A stretch of DNA of 64,000 bases from Hysterium pulicare CBS 123377 (GCA_000467715.1 AJFK01000470.1:124001-188000); one strand, 5' to 3'. Counted from the first letter of the stretch, positions 1 through 12,958 are shown. Numbers and translations are program-made. The notes: a model not told the origin generated them from the letters alone.

Positions 1-1888
1 TGTTCTCGCACTTTCTTAGATCTCATCCGAGTCCTCGAAAGCAGTACCTATTACGCAGCACAACTTGATCCAAAAGCGGCTCAGCAGGAACTCGATCGCT
101 TCAAAATCTGGGTCGGAAATATTGCAGCGCACCACACAGGGCGACGATCGCTAGAAATGAGACTTCGAGATGCGAGTCATATCAAAGAAAGAGTTCTGGA
201 TCTTTTAACGGGCTTACGAATTGCTATTCTAGATGGTAAGCTCTGCGGTTCGGTTTTCAGCGCATATGATAACGACCTGGTATAGGCCTTGCTATTGTGA
301 AGGGAGAAGTAGTGCCATGGGATGAGCTCTCTGACTCTGATAGCGATTCAGACCTGGGAACGGACGATACTTCGGCCGACTGTCACGGAAGCCACCTCCC
401 ATCACAAGATATGACGGAGTTCAAACAGCTCTGGATGAATGTCCAACAGTCTGTGACCTGCCTATTCAGAGTATCGATGTCTATCAGGAATCCAGCGCCC
501 TTCGACCAATTTAGGAAAAGAGCTTCAATGGATATTGACAAATCGGCCTTCATTCAGTGGGATATAAACCATGTCCGGGAAAAGTATCCAAAATGTGAAG
601 AATATCTTGTTGACCGGCTTGGACGGGCTATCTCAGGACGTCGAGAGTATTTAGCCTACCGCGAGGAACACCGCAAAAAGTTAGCCAAAGGAGTTGATGA
701 GATTGAGATACAAGAGGAGTCGGCAACGGAGTACACGACCAACAGCACGGAGGCAACCGAAATTCGGGACGCCAACGATAACAAGCAGGCTGACTTGAAG
801 TATGATGAAGAGACCAGATCAGAAACATCTTGTGCAACCTCAGTCAATGCTACGCTGCGTGTACCCTCGCTGCCAAATGAAGCTGACTCACAAGACGAAT
901 TTGAATGTCCCCTATGCTTCCTAATAGTTTCTATCCATACGACGGCAGCTTGGAAGTAAGTTTATCTCTCCAATTGGGTCTTACTAAATTCTCTCTACCT
1001 CATTGCTGATGTCATGTTAGAAAGCATGTGTATCAAGATTTGCATCCATATTGCTGTACATTCAAGGACTGTAAAACTCCCGATCTCGTTTTCATCTCTC
1101 GACACCAATGGTTCAGGCATGAACTTGAAGCGCATCGAACTGTCTGGCAGTGCATTAGCGGGTGTGAGAAGAGTTACCATTATGAAATGGACTTTCTTGC
1201 TCACCTGGAGGAAGCACACTTAGAAATAGCTACTGAGGCCGTAATACCAATGATCAAAAAGACAGCGGCGACCTACCCGGATTACGAAGAACAGACCCGT
1301 TGCCCGCTTTGCCAAGAAACGATGACTCTTCGCATGTATCAAAGACACATGGGCCGCCACCATCAGGAATTGGCTCTATTTGCTCTACCCTCAACAACGA
1401 ACGATGATGAGGGCAGCGGAGATTCTAAATCGGCCAGGTCGGAGGGTGGGTCTGTCAGTGACAGCTCCATTTATGGTGATGCTGAAGAAGAGATGATTGT
1501 ACGAGAGATACGACGCTGCAAAGAAGAATTTCAATCCGTGCGGAAGGAATGGCATGAAGGACACGAAAAACTATTTGACAAACTTGGAGCTTTTGAGAAC
1601 TTTTCAGAAGCCGTAGCTGACTATTGTGCGCAGGAGGCGAAGGATGAAGTGGAATTAAGTGAAGCTTGGGATAGGGCTATAGGCGACTACATGTGGAAGA
1701 AGTCAGCTAACGCGCAAAGACAGCCGCAAGAGCTGCTGGTGCAGCTCGAAACCGAAGGTAGAAAGACAACAGTGAAGAGGGTTGTAGCGTTGGAGGCCCT
1801 TCTCCAATTGTACAACAAGTCCACGCAAAAGAGTCCAACGGCGCCGACCGAAACGCCACAGATAGAGTCGGAACCTGAGGAAAAATAG
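1..1888 (+). CDS. C2H2-type zinc-finger protein, 5' end outside the window
   Basis: The reading frame is open from base 1. It splices as 1-235, 286-955 and 1021-1888, with GT-AG introns of 50 and 65 bases that keep frame. The middle part is acidic and Ser/Asp-rich. From about base 905 to 1370 there is a series of zinc-finger-like Cys/His pairs: CPLC, then CCTFKDC with a following H-x4-H, then CxxxC with HLEEAH, then CPLC with HMGRHH. The last finger is followed by ELALFALPS, which I recognise from a widespread Pezizomycotina family of C2H2 proteins that often carry NACHT or ankyrin parts. The tail is a charged, probably coiled-coil region ending in a Glu-rich stop. Function is unknown; nucleic-acid or protein binding is inferred from the fingers. 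The N-terminus cannot be judged because it lies off the left edge. Confidence 0.75.
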
Positions 1889-3950
1889 ACACTACCACGG
1901 CCAGATTGTCGAATGGGCATTGGCCAAATGGTGGACACCGAACCTCCTGCTGATGTTTTTTAATGCAGAGCATGTGGGCGTGATTCCAAATAAACCGATG
2001 GCAGATTGAGGAGATGTCCTAGTCTGGTAAGAATAAGGGACTGGGAGGAGAAAGTAATGAATACTTACAATTGGTCACCTACTCAATACAATACCTACGT
2101 TGTTTGCAATGTTGATCGAGGGCGTTTGCCATGCAATGTGAGGTTGAGTAGTCTGTAGTACACTAATGGAGGGATGCATGATCGTGTTTTCTGTAGTATG
2201 CTCTGATTGATTTTGACCAAGCTATAGCGACCTTTCCGATTCCCTTAATGCCTCAGAGACTTCACCTCCTAACACCCTCAAACGAGCAGAAGGCTGTTGA
2301 GATACGACTTGCAGGAACGTCTGCTTTCCCCCATCGCGACACATAGCAGCTGGACAGGTGATGGTCTTAACGGTAGTATTATCAAGGCCAAGCCATGCTT
2401 TCGCATTTCTAATGGGGAAATATCGGAGTATGCCTTAGTAGGCCTGTGTGATCACCGTTACGCATCTCGGTAGCATAGCCGAGATGGCAACAGTGCAAAG
2501 AAGGAGGTCGCTTTGCAGTCGCGTCAAAACGGGGTCCGTGAAGTGTCACACTACTGGTGTGGCGGCTCTCCCAACGTTATTTCTGGAGGTTGGGAACGTA
2601 CGGAGAAGCGACAGGCTTGATCCTGGGAGGTGTCGTGCAGCAAAGTAACAGCAATCCTGCAATCCAGTGTGCTCGTTTACCTCAGAACAGCGGACGAAAG
2701 GGCGCGACTGGCAACCACACAGCTGTCGTCGCTCATTATGAAGCTTTGCAACCTCAAACCGCCCTTATCAGATAGTTGGGTAGGAGCAATCCCGCACTGC
2801 ACCTCCGGCTATTCTTCGTGACACCCGTTTGGGCGTGTCCTCGTGGTGAACATGGCGATGCCAGGTCACCCTTTGATTAAGAGGTCAATCCAAAACAATC
2901 TCCCGCGCCACGAGTCACGCAAGGAGTTCTGCGCTGTGGAGCAACAGAGACGACGATTGTCCGGAGGCGTATGGCAGCGGAGATCGAGGCCGGTAGGATT
3001 TCGAAGGTCGAAGGCTGACTCGAGGCAGGGTGCCCTGTTCACAACGTGGAACGGTCGTCATTGCGCGCGGCATGGCAGGGCGATCGACTCGTTTCAGTCC
3101 CGACGCGACCGTGGCCGTGCGCGGGAAGTTCCTTTCTCTTACCTGATCTCATGGTGTTTTTCCTTTTGGCGATTCGGCTCACACCTGCCTGATCCGGGGT
3201 GCAGATAGCAACTTCATCATGCCTCATATTTGCATGCATTCGCTGCGATGGGAATGCAGGATGCTGATAATCTGTCAATTTGTCGCTTGATATTGGCACA
3301 TAAGTGCGGAGGGAATGGGGTGCTGCGGGGCGCACCACTAAGCGTGCAGATGGGCTGGTCCCGTGATCGCTTTTGATAGAGGCCACTCAATCCGGTAGCC
3401 CGCCAATGTGAGTCGGCCCTATCTCCAGATTCATTAGCCTAATGTGGCAGCGGGAAGGCATGCGCGAGGGTTGTTGCGCTCGCCGATGGCTTGCTGCAGC
3501 GTGCTGGAGGCCTGGGTGGATTTGCTGGCGACTACAGTCTTGGACAGGAACAAAGGGGGCGCGCGCTGAGGGTGGATTTATAATGTCTGAGTAAACTAAG
3601 GCCTCGAACGCCGCCCTCAGCGAACCATGTGGGGTTGGCTTGTCGGTTGGGCGATGCGATGCCAATTGCTGCTCGCAGCACTGGCCGATCCATACCTCGG
3701 GTCGCTTTCTGACGAAGACTGCCTTCACCACCGCACCAAAAATCCTGCACCGCTCCCAACAACCCAGTCCCAGTCGTGCTCTTATCATAATACAGCCATT
3801 CACTGAAAAGCACTTCCCCGATATTCGCCATCCACCTGCGTCAGTCCAGCTTCATCCCAGCCAGACCCTGCTTCTCTCGCCTCGCAACCTCATCGCCGCC
3901 TCCAGACATCGTGTCCGTCAGCTTTCCTTCTGCTCCGCCCACCCGTTTCC
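1889..3950. other. Long intergenic region without a recognisable gene
   Basis: About 2 kb lies between the C2H2 gene and the leader of the Zn2Cys6 factor. Open frames here are short, overlap on both strands and resemble no family. The right half is C/T-rich on the plus strand near 3700-3950 and probably belongs to the promoter of the downstream regulator. Confidence 0.5.
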
Positions 3951-4212
3951 ATGAACAGATGCTATCCTAGCCTTCGGACGGCCTTTCTCAGCACTGCTCT
4001 TGGAGCTTGTGCCGTTCACACTTGAATCACCGCGCCATTCCCCTCCATTCCATCCGTCGCCCGCGCATTCCTGGCAGTTGCAGACAACTTTGGGCGGCGA
4101 GAGCACACCATCTCATTGGCCTCCATGACTCAATAATCCTCGTGATGGTCCTTCGAATCCCCCTTCAGACATGAAAACGGAAAACTTACGTCAGCCTGAA
4201 ATTTCCACCTAG
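3951..4212 (+). promoter_or_regulatory. Leader with four short upstream ORFs before the Zn2Cys6 regulator
   Basis: Four ATG-started upstream ORFs precede the main ATG at 4273. They are 3951-4025 (24 codons), 4125-4136 (MTQ), 4145-4174 (MVLRIPLQT) and 4171-4212 (13 codons). The stop of the third overlaps the start of the fourth as ATGA. No ATG occurs between 4213 and 4272. If the transcript starts upstream of these, translation of the regulator would depend on re-initiation or leaky scanning. The transcription start is not visible, so the role is inferred. Confidence 0.4.
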
Positions 4213-4272
4213 AAAACCACCACCTCGGATCTTCGGCACCGGACGTATACAGCTGAGAGAAGGCTGAAGGGT

Positions 4273-7200
4273 ATGGGAGATCCTGGACGGTCCATGATCA
4301 CAATGGGAAGCAACTATCAAACTTCACAACCTAAAGCAGAAAAATCAAATTTTGGGACAGACTCGATAAGCGTTAGCGACTACGGTGTGCCAGAGATGCG
4401 AAATCAAAGAATGGACGCCCTACTTCAAGCAACCCAATCACCAACAGTAGGGGTAGGAGGGAGCCCTACATTAATGACTTCCTTTGCAGATTTCCCCATG
4501 AACTTCCAAAACTTCAATACCACCTACGATCGCACCCAACTACCTTCTCCAACCATCAAAGCCAACCATTTCCATAACCATCGCGGCTCCGTATCGAATA
4601 TGTCGGAAGGCCATGGCTCTGCAACCTCCGCCCCCCGACACCGCCTAAGCATCAGCAGCGCCGACTTTAACCAGCACGACGGTACAAGTCCTGAAAGCAG
4701 TCATGCAATGGGTATACTTGGCATGGGGGAAACACATACCGATGGCTCTGTGATTGGAATGAAGATGGATGATAACGGAAACGAAGATGGAGCCGAGGGC
4801 TCGGTAACATCCAAAAAGGACAAGGACGGCAAGCTAGAACCTCCACCATGGAGTGAAATGAAGACCAAAGCAGGGAAAGAACGCAAGCGACTACCGCTGG
4901 CTTGCATTGCATGTCGACGGAAGAAGATTCGATGTTCGGGGGAGAAACCTGCCTGCAAACACTGTTTGAGGTCACGAATACCTTGCGTTTACAAAGTCAC
5001 AACTCGGAAAGCGGCCCCGCGGACAGACTATATGGCTATGCTAGACAAACGGTTAAAGAGAATGGAGGATCGGGTCGTAAAACTTATCCCGAAAGAGTCG
5101 CTTGGGACGCTATCAGGAGTTGGGAGATCAGTCGTTAAACCAGCCATCCCAGGAGTGCCACCTAAAACACCGACCTCGAAAAAGAGACAAGCAGACGAAG
5201 CCTTTGGGGGAGAACTGGACGAATGGTCGAAATCGAAGACAGCTAATCCCGATCCAAATGCAACATCACGGTCGCGCGAATCCGACGAGAACAGACTACT
5301 TACTGAGGGTGCCGAAAGCTTGCCCCCGAAAGACATGCAAGAACATCTGGCTGAGGTCTATTTCGACTATGTTTATGGTCAAAGTTATTCGCTTCTCCAC
5401 AAGCCAAGCTTTATGCGACGACTGGGTGCCGGCAAAGTACCTCCGGTATTAGTATTAGCAATATGCGCCATTTCGGCCAGGTTCTCCACACACCCGCAGC
5501 TTCGAACCGAGCCAGCGTTTCTGCGGGGTGAAAATTGGGCGGAGAGGGCTCGAGAAATAGCGCTGAAACGATACGACACGCCAAACATCACAATCCTGAT
5601 CGTATATCTTCTACTTGGATTGCACGAGTTTGGCACTTGTCAAGGTGGCCGAAGCTGGATGTTTGGCGGTATGGCACAGAGGATGGCATATGCACTACAG
5701 CTCCACAAAGATCCCGAGTACGACCCCAATGCGACTGAAGCTGGAGAGAGGAAGCGCTTAAGCTTTATCGATCGCGAAATACGACGACGGACCATGTGGT
5801 CGTGTTTCTTGATGGACCGTTTCAACTCATCCGGCACAGACCGACCCCTCTTCGTCAATGAGCAATTCATACGAGCTCAATTGCCAGTGAAAGAGCAACT
5901 ATATATCCACGAAATCCCTGCATCCACAGAAACTTTGGAGGGAGATGTCCCGAATCCTATTCCAGCCAATGGCGGACAATTGGCCAACCCCAGAGAAAAT
6001 ATGGGAGTCGCAGCATATCTTATTCGTTTAGTATGCATTTGGGGCAAACTGATAAAATTTATGAACCTCGGTGGAAAAGAGCGAGAAACAGAACCTCTAT
6101 GGTCGCCGAAATCGTCGTTTCATGAGATCAAAGGTCTTACCAAATTATTCAAAGACACGCTACCAGAGAATCTGCATTACAATGAGGAGAATCTACAAAG
6201 TCACGCCATTGAGAGATCCGCAAACCAATTCCTCTACCTCCACATTCTATACCAGCAAATCATCCTCTTCATGAACCGATTCTCCTTGCCATCCACAGCC
6301 GGTAGTCGGCCTCCAAAGGATATGCCACATGACTTCCTCACCGATGCTGCACGGACAGCGCTTGATGCAGCCAATCAGATTTCGATTTTGATAAATGAAG
6401 CAATGGACTATAACGTTGTGGCTCCATTTGCCGGCTACTCTGCTTTCTTTTCTAGTACGGTTCACGTCCATGGCGTGTTCTCCAAAAATCCCAAACTCGA
6501 AACAATGTCGAAGAAATATCTGGCCTACAACGTCAAGTATCTGACCAAGATGAAGAAATATTGGGGCATGTTCCACTACATCGCGGAGAATCTAAAGGAA
6601 TTATACCGACAGCATGCCGATGCAGTGTTACGGGGACCGTCTGCTGTAAACGCCAAGGGTGGAAAAGCAAACATCTTCCAATACGGCGACTGGTTTGATC
6701 GATATCCACACGGCGTATCGAGCACAGACTATGAGGACCCCGCAACTGATGCACCAACCGAACCAGGAACAGACGCTGTGCTGGGTCAGAAATCCGACCT
6801 TCAAAGCGTAGAAGAGTTTTTCGCAAGCCTCTCCCCACCCTCAAAAGCCGAACAACAACGCAAAATGGCGAAGAAGAACCCCGGCCGGCCTTCGAAAGGC
6901 GACTCCTCCAACAACGCACCCTCGGATCCCCATCATCCAAACTCGATGCAAATCCCCCCACAACACCTCCAACACCAACAAATGAACCACATCCCCATTC
7001 CCAACGACCCCATGGACACATCCAACGGTCCCTTCGACCCAGCATACTTCTCTTCCAACCCAGGCGCCCCTCAACAACAGCAGCAGCATTCGCCCTTCAT
7101 GCCAGACTACAACCCTCAATCGAACCTCCCCCTCCTCTCCACCTCGCCCACCTCCCTCCTTCCACAAATGGACCTCTCCGCCTTCCCCGACATGTCCGCG

Positions 7201-7497
7201 CACCCAAACAGCAACCCAGCCTTCTGGAACCTCGAGAACATGGGTCTTGGAGGGAATTTCTTCGCCGATCCGACAACGGCTTGGTTTCTTCCGTTCAATA
7301 TGGAGCCGCCGACCCTCGGGGATGACGGAGGGGTTTTCAGTGCTGAGGCGTATAATTTTGGGCTGGGGCCTGTGACGGGTATGGGTGGGGATGTACATCA
7401 GACGAGAGGGAGCGGGAATGGGAGTGGGCATGCCGGGCAGGGTATGGATGGGCTGCATGATGGGAGTCCTTTGGGTCATGGGAATGGAATGGGATAG
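4273..7497 (+). CDS. Zn2Cys6 transcription factor with fungal-specific TF domain
   Basis: A single uninterrupted frame of 1074 residues. A canonical binuclear zinc cluster with spacing C-x2-C-x6-C-x6-C-x2-C-x6-C lies at residues 211-238, preceded by a basic stretch (KERKR). A linker and probable coiled-coil dimerisation segment follow at about 255-275 (MLDKRLKRMEDRVVKL). Residues about 360-640 match the middle-homology (Fungal_trans) region, including YFDYVYGQSYSLLHKPSF and a GGRSWMFGGMAQRMAYALQLH block. The C-terminal 250 residues are rich in Pro, Asn, Gln and Ser with a short Gln run, as expected for an activation region. It should be a nuclear DNA-binding regulator. I cannot assign a pathway or a named orthologue. 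The start is the first ATG after the short upstream ORFs. Confidence 0.9.
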   Translation: MGDPGRSMITMGSNYQTSQPKAEKSNFGTDSISVSDYGVPEMRNQRMDALLQATQSPTVGVGGSPTLMTSFADFPMNFQNFNTTYDRTQLPSPTIKANHFHNHRGSVSNMSEGHGSATSAPRHRLSISSADFNQHDGTSPESSHAMGILGMGETHTDGSVIGMKMDDNGNEDGAEGSVTSKKDKDGKLEPPPWSEMKTKAGKERKRLPLACIACRRKKIRCSGEKPACKHCLRSRIPCVYKVTTRKAAPRTDYMAMLDKRLKRMEDRVVKLIPKESLGTLSGVGRSVVKPAIPGVPPKTPTSKKRQADEAFGGELDEWSKSKTANPDPNATSRSRESDENRLLTEGAESLPPKDMQEHLAEVYFDYVYGQSYSLLHKPSFMRRLGAGKVPPVLVLAICAISARFSTHPQLRTEPAFLRGENWAERAREIALKRYDTPNITILIVYLLLGLHEFGTCQGGRSWMFGGMAQRMAYALQLHKDPEYDPNATEAGERKRLSFIDREIRRRTMWSCFLMDRFNSSGTDRPLFVNEQFIRAQLPVKEQLYIHEIPASTETLEGDVPNPIPANGGQLANPRENMGVAAYLIRLVCIWGKLIKFMNLGGKERETEPLWSPKSSFHEIKGLTKLFKDTLPENLHYNEENLQSHAIERSANQFLYLHILYQQIILFMNRFSLPSTAGSRPPKDMPHDFLTDAARTALDAANQISILINEAMDYNVVAPFAGYSAFFSSTVHVHGVFSKNPKLETMSKKYLAYNVKYLTKMKKYWGMFHYIAENLKELYRQHADAVLRGPSAVNAKGGKANIFQYGDWFDRYPHGVSSTDYEDPATDAPTEPGTDAVLGQKSDLQSVEEFFASLSPPSKAEQQRKMAKKNPGRPSKGDSSNNAPSDPHHPNSMQIPPQHLQHQQMNHIPIPNDPMDTSNGPFDPAYFSSNPGAPQQQQQHSPFMPDYNPQSNLPLLSTSPTSLLPQMDLSAFPDMSAHPNSNPAFWNLENMGLGGNFFADPTTAWFLPFNMEPPTLGDDGGVFSAEAYNFGLGPVTGMGGDVHQTRGSGNGSGHAGQGMDGLHDGSPLGHGNGMG

Positions 7498-8093
7498 ATT
7501 GGGAATATTTACAACCTCCCTCAATATCTGGGATAGGGATTGGGATAGATGGGGATCATGATGACCTTCCTCAGGATCGGGCTGGAATACACGGTCTGGG
7601 TTCTTTTCGTTCTTTTTCTCCATATATATTCTTCTCGAAGTCTTGTTTTTTGCAGACTTTTTGGCTTTTGGACTCTTGGCTTGGAATGGGCTGCTATGCT
7701 ATGCTATGCTATGCTATGCTCTGCATACACGCCCTTGGATTTGTATATGTTGGGTGGAATGGTTTTGACTTGACAATGTGCTGCGGCGCTTGTGATTAGC
7801 GTTATTCTCGACTTTTATCGAAAGTCTCTTTCTATCTTTCTTAGACGTTTTGAAAGAATAGCCGCGTCGGAAGGTGTATTTTATATCTCAGAAAGCCCAA
7901 GGAATATGAGGCGGAGATAGTACTGTAGAAGAAAAGAAAGTTTTCTGATTGTTGATTAGATACTGATCTCAACACAAGACCTGTTTATATCTGAGTATTG
8001 ATTAAGGTATGATAAAAAAAAATGCTATCTTTATATAAACATTCTAACTCATCAAAAGATCCAAGAGAAACATGCATATGATTCAATCTGTCC
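7498..8093. other. Shared 3' region of convergent genes
   Basis: This stretch separates the ends of the Zn2Cys6 gene (plus) and the ABC transporter (minus). It holds a pentanucleotide repeat (listed separately) and AT-rich sequence near 7980-8040 that probably serves 3' end formation. No gene is seen. Confidence 0.5.
7693..7720 (+). repeat. GCTAT pentanucleotide microsatellite
   Basis: Five perfect GCTAT units plus GCT, in the 3' flank of the Zn2Cys6 gene. Confidence 0.9.
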
Positions 8094-11000
8094 TTACTTT
8101 TCCTGCCCCTCTCCATCCCTCTCCCCGTACCTCCTGACAATCTTCTCAAAAACCTCATCCAACGTCGCCTTCCCCACAGCGTAAAACTCAATCCCTACAT
8201 CCCTCTTCCCTTTCTCCAACACCCTAATAATCCCCTGCACCCCCATCCTATCAACCGGAACCTCAAAACGGATCTGTCCACCATGCGTCTCCCGCTCGAT
8301 ACTCGCGCCCGGGAACGACTCCAGTACCCACCTCTTCAACCCCTCAATCTCTTGAACAGTCGTACGCGGTCCAGCCTTCGTAACAACATGCACATGAAAC
8401 GCATCCCCCGCCCGTCGTTTAAGTTCCTCTCTCTCCCCAATCGCCAGCATCCTCGAACTCACGATCCCAATCCTATCAGCCAGCGCATCCGCCTCTTCCA
8501 TACTATGCGTCGTGAGCACGATCGCGCGGCCCTGACTCACGCCCTGCAGAACCTTCCACATGCCTCTCTTCGCGCTCGCGTCAAGCGCTGAGCTAGGTTC
8601 ATCGAGGACGAGGACGGACGGGTTTCCTACTAGCGCGACCGCGAGGCTGAGTTTGCGTTTCGTGCCGCCGGAGAGGGCGTGCGCGAGACGGTGGGTGTAC
8701 GTTTCTAGACCGCAGGCCGAGATGACGGTCGCGACATTATGACTTATATCCTCTCCTCGCAATCCCCTCATCCGCGCGAAGAATCGCAGCGTCTCCGACA
8801 CTGTGAGCGTGTCCGCGGCGTCGAATTGTGGACATACGCCCAAGCTGGCGCGTGCAGAGATCGGGGATGTGAGGACGCTGTGGCCGGATACGTGAATGGT
8901 GCTTTCGGGTGTCGAGGGCCGGATGTCGCCTCGTATCATGGAGATTATGGTGCTTTTCCCTGCGCCGTTGGGGCCCAAGAGGGCGAAGATGGAGGAGGAT
9001 GCGACACCAAATGTGACATTGTCGACCGCGGGATTATTGCGACCGAAGCGTTTTGTGAGGTTCTGGACAAGGAGTGCGCTGGACGTGGAATCTGCGGTTG
9101 CGGAGGCGGATGCGGCGGCGTGTTCGATGTGTTTTTCGGATAAGGAGTGGTTTTTGTGCCGGCGGTGGAGGAAGGGGATCTGGAAGTTTCCGTCCCACCA
9201 GAGGAGAAGTAGGAAGAGAAATATTGATTGCAGGATTAGATAGAGGATAGGACCGCCATAGAGAGTCATATCGGCTGGGTTACTCTTCCCGTTGCAGAGG
9301 AAGGCGAATTGTCCTAGTGCAATGCAGATGGCGCGAAGCATGCTTACGGCTGGTGATATTATACCAAGTCCAAAGTATAGTTTATTCATGGTCGATTCCA
9401 TATAGACGTATTCCACCTGTGCTTGGACTCCAACGAGTCCTCCGAAATAGGCAAAGTATAGCAACGTCTGGACCATGGCTGACATGGCCCATGCAGCGAG
9501 TGTTGAGGGTGCGAAGAGGGAGATGACATAGCCGAGAAGCGTTGAAGTGATTCCGTACAGAAAAAGTACTACGAAGAGAAGCGGAAGGCTGTACCATACA
9601 GGTGTCGCGAGCGATAGCAAGGATATTCCTACAACGCTGATGATAACGACAGCGCATGTATCAAATGAAAGATGGGCGAGCCAGAGTGGAAGAGGTCGGA
9701 CACCATTTGAATACTGCATTGATCTGACGTTGCTCAATCGCTCCGCAGTAGGATACAAAGCGAAGAATGCCGGATAACACGACAGGATCAGCCCAAAGTA
9801 AATGGCGAATTCCAGAGCACTGAAAGCGACAACCGAAGGTATGATGACTTGTGGGAAAGTAGCGTATCCTGTCGAAATGTCGACGTTGCTGATAAGCACA
9901 TTGAACATGTTTTGAACCATCATGGCGTAAGCAGAATCCTCTGCTTGATACGCCACCGTTGGTGGGTCCGATAGAAAAATTCCTCCAGGAAGGATCTCCT
10001 CATGGAATTCGTTGAGTGCCTCGGTGAACTCTTCGTATGTATCCACCAAACGTACACCCTTCATCAGTTGTGAGACATTTTGGAAGCCTAGATACATGGG
10101 GTCATCCGTATGATTATTGGAATAGATGTTCGCAATCCGAGCCATCGTCTGGTTCGATATCTTCGATGAGGGTCCAAGTACAAGGTCGGCATATGTCATG
10201 CTTGCCATATCCAAGCGATATGAGTAGTCCAAAATATCTGCTTTAGGGTGAGGGCATGGCATGCCATGGTAATCCTTGATGAGAAGTGGCGATACACCGG
10301 CGCCAACAATCGCAATGGCGATGGCAAAGAAGTAAGGCATGTATTTACGGCGGAGGATCCGGACTCGTTTTCCGATTAGGATTCGCCATTGCTTGAATGC
10401 TGAGATCGGTCTCCCATCTTTCAGTTCACATACAGAGCTGACAGTCACAGTCGCCAGATTCTTGGAGTGGATCTCGGTGTGGGAGTGATCCGCACTGGCA
10501 TCATTGTCCGCATGAGCTTGCTCATGGATGGTATCCCCAGTGACCTTGAGGAAGAGTTCTTCCATTGTAGGACCGGAAACGGTGTAGTCATGAAGTTGTT
10601 CTGAATCCAGGACATCAATGAGCTCGGCAGCATGTCCAGGGCTTGAAACACGGAATGTAGTTTGATTCCGAGAGACCTCTTTTTCGACTAGTTCCAGGGA
10701 CCTTGGAAGAGCCACATCGACGGAAGCAGGTAGCTTTATAGTATAGCGGTTACCGAATTGATTTTTCAAAGACGCTGCAGTGCCTTCTGCTCGAAGTGTT
10801 CCTTTGTACATGATCGCAATACTGTCAGCGAGGAAGTCGGCTTCGTCGAGGAAATGTGTGGTCATGATGATCGTGCGCTTACCGCGCTCAGCCAGAAGGA
10901 TGTCCCAAATCCTACGTCGAGATATGGGGTCAAGGCCGGTGCTGACTTCATCAACGCAACATACCGCGCTTCCTCCGGCAAACATCATGGCTAATTGTAA

Positions 11001-12958
11001 CTTTCGTTTTTGACCGCCGGATAGTGTCTTCGCCTTCTCACGCATTTTGCTTTCTAGGTCGCAACCCTGAACTAGGGACATTACCTCGGTTTCACGAATG
11101 GGGCCATTTGACTTCAAGACCGAGAAAATTTGTACATGCTCTTCGACCGTCAATTCATTCCTGCAAATCTTAGCACGAAGAGGACAGAATGTTCACTAAT
11201 GAGGCATACCTACCAGATAACATTGTTTTGAGGAGCATAGCCTAGGCCGCCTGTGGGATCGATGTTGATCTGGCCCGAGGTCATCTTGCAAAGGCCCGTA
11301 ATGGAGTTTAGAGTAGTTGATTTGCCGCTGCCATTTGGTCCAAGTAAGCAGAGGATTTGACCTCGGTAGGCGCTGAGGTTTAAGTCAACGACCGCTTTCA
11401 CAGCCGACGCACCCTTAAAGATACCACCCCAAAATGGTCGCTTGTAGCTTGAGAAAGATTAGCAAATTTGAATCTGCAGGAGCCGAACATCTATACTTAC
11501 GTCTTGCAGAAGTTGTCTAAAGTCACCCTTGGAGTCTGTGCATCATGGGGTAGCACGAATTTCCGACCGGAAGAGGTGGTCCCAAAAAGAGCACCCTCGG
11601 CGAAGAAAGCAAGGATGGGGTATACGAGTATTTGAATAACAAGGAATACCCAGAGAATGTAGCACTTGATGCGATATGAATTGTCTGGTGGTGTGATGAC
11701 GAGGCTCGCTCCCAAATTGGTAGCTTCAAAAGCGGCCATAGAGGTAATGAAGTAAGTGTAGTTTGAGGACGGGAATATGAGACCTAAGACGATAGTGTGG
11801 TAAATTGTCTGATTCTCGAGAACCTGGGGAAGGATCGCAAAAATGAGAGTGATGACCGTGAGTATCCCTCCACTTAGCTGCGCTTTCTTGAATAATATTC
11901 CCCCAAAAAGGGCAAAAGAGCAAAGGGCCAAGCCATTGAGGATGTGGTAAATGATGGGTAATGCTGCAGAGGACTTCGTAAAAACCACTGTCCCGATGAT
12001 GATACCGACGGCAAGCCAGCTTGGAAAATAAATAGCCATGAAGGAAAGGTATGTTGAAGTAAAGCGAACGAATCTCGATCGACTAGCCGAGCCGCCCGGA
12101 ATCATTGCGTCGATCAACTGTGTTACTCCAAGCTCTCTCTCAAATGCGATGAAACCTGTCTGGTGGTACACAAGCCCTACCATAGTAAATGAGAAGATAG
12201 CACCGAAGATGTTTAGGCAGAGTATCAGGTATGTGCTTCTGTTGTGTTCCAAGTGATCCTCTTCCGTTGCAAAGGTGTACAGCACATCGTTCACAGTGGA
12301 AGGAAGCGCAGTCACGTTAGCTGCCTTCGATCTGGAGATCATCTCGGAATCCAGCTCACGTTGTATTGGCAGTAAGTAGACTTGTCCACCATTGTCGTTT
12401 TTGGTGACATCGAGACGGTCGTCGATGGAGTTGTCACTTCGTATGGTGTAGTTCCAAACCCCGTTTGGAACAGGTTCATTCGGACTTGAGTGAAACTCCA
12501 CTGCCGCGAAGCAGGGAGAGATACCTGCTTGACTGCTTGCGCAGACCGTCGCCAGTTGGTCATTCGAGGAGAATACTCTTGCGGACTTTCCTGCACCAGT
12601 AACTGTCAGAGACAGGGCGTTGATAACTGAGGAGACATCTCCGTGCTCCATCCCATTGTCAACGAATGCGACGATGTCTCGTTCTGAACTTGCAGCTAAG
12701 GCATCGTGGAATGAGGTGACCTTCGATATTTGATCAGCGTATAAAGATCGGGAGTATTGCATCTTGACTTACTGGAAATGACGGCCCAACGCCTAAATGC
12801 TCAGGCGAAGAGAAAAAGTCCTTGCTATATGCTACGACAAGTACGATGACTAGAGGTACAATTAAAGCTCGGATTAGGGTTGAGATTGGTCGACGGATAG
12901 CGATAATGAGAATGTTCTTCCGAATCAAGGCCCAAATCTGCCTGGAAAGCAGTTTCAT
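8094..12958 (-). CDS. ABC-A subfamily full-length transporter
   Basis: Four exons on the minus strand: 12773-12958, 11501-12720, 11214-11447 and 8094-11160. The introns of 52, 53 and 53 bases are in frame and give about 1568 residues. Order is TMD1-NBD1-TMD2-NBD2, as in ABCA-type proteins. The N-terminus has one membrane helix, a long extracytosolic loop (about residues 60-230) and a helix cluster. NBD1 has Walker A GPNGSGKST, signature LSGGQKRK and Walker B CCVDE. TMD2 repeats the plan with a large loop. NBD2 has GPNGAGKST, LSGGTKRK and VLVLDEP. All ATPase motifs look intact, so it should be an active membrane exporter or lipid translocase; the substrate is unknown. The start is the first in-frame ATG, since the frame upstream opens only with GTG. 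The NBD1 junction is right because it restores NNVIWNELTVEEH. Confidence 0.92.

Noticed and set aside
2448-3208. Three overlapping plus-strand open frames of 63-121 codons
   Set aside because: Basic, Arg-rich translations with no family features, and openings on both strands; typical chance frames in GC-rich intergenic DNA.
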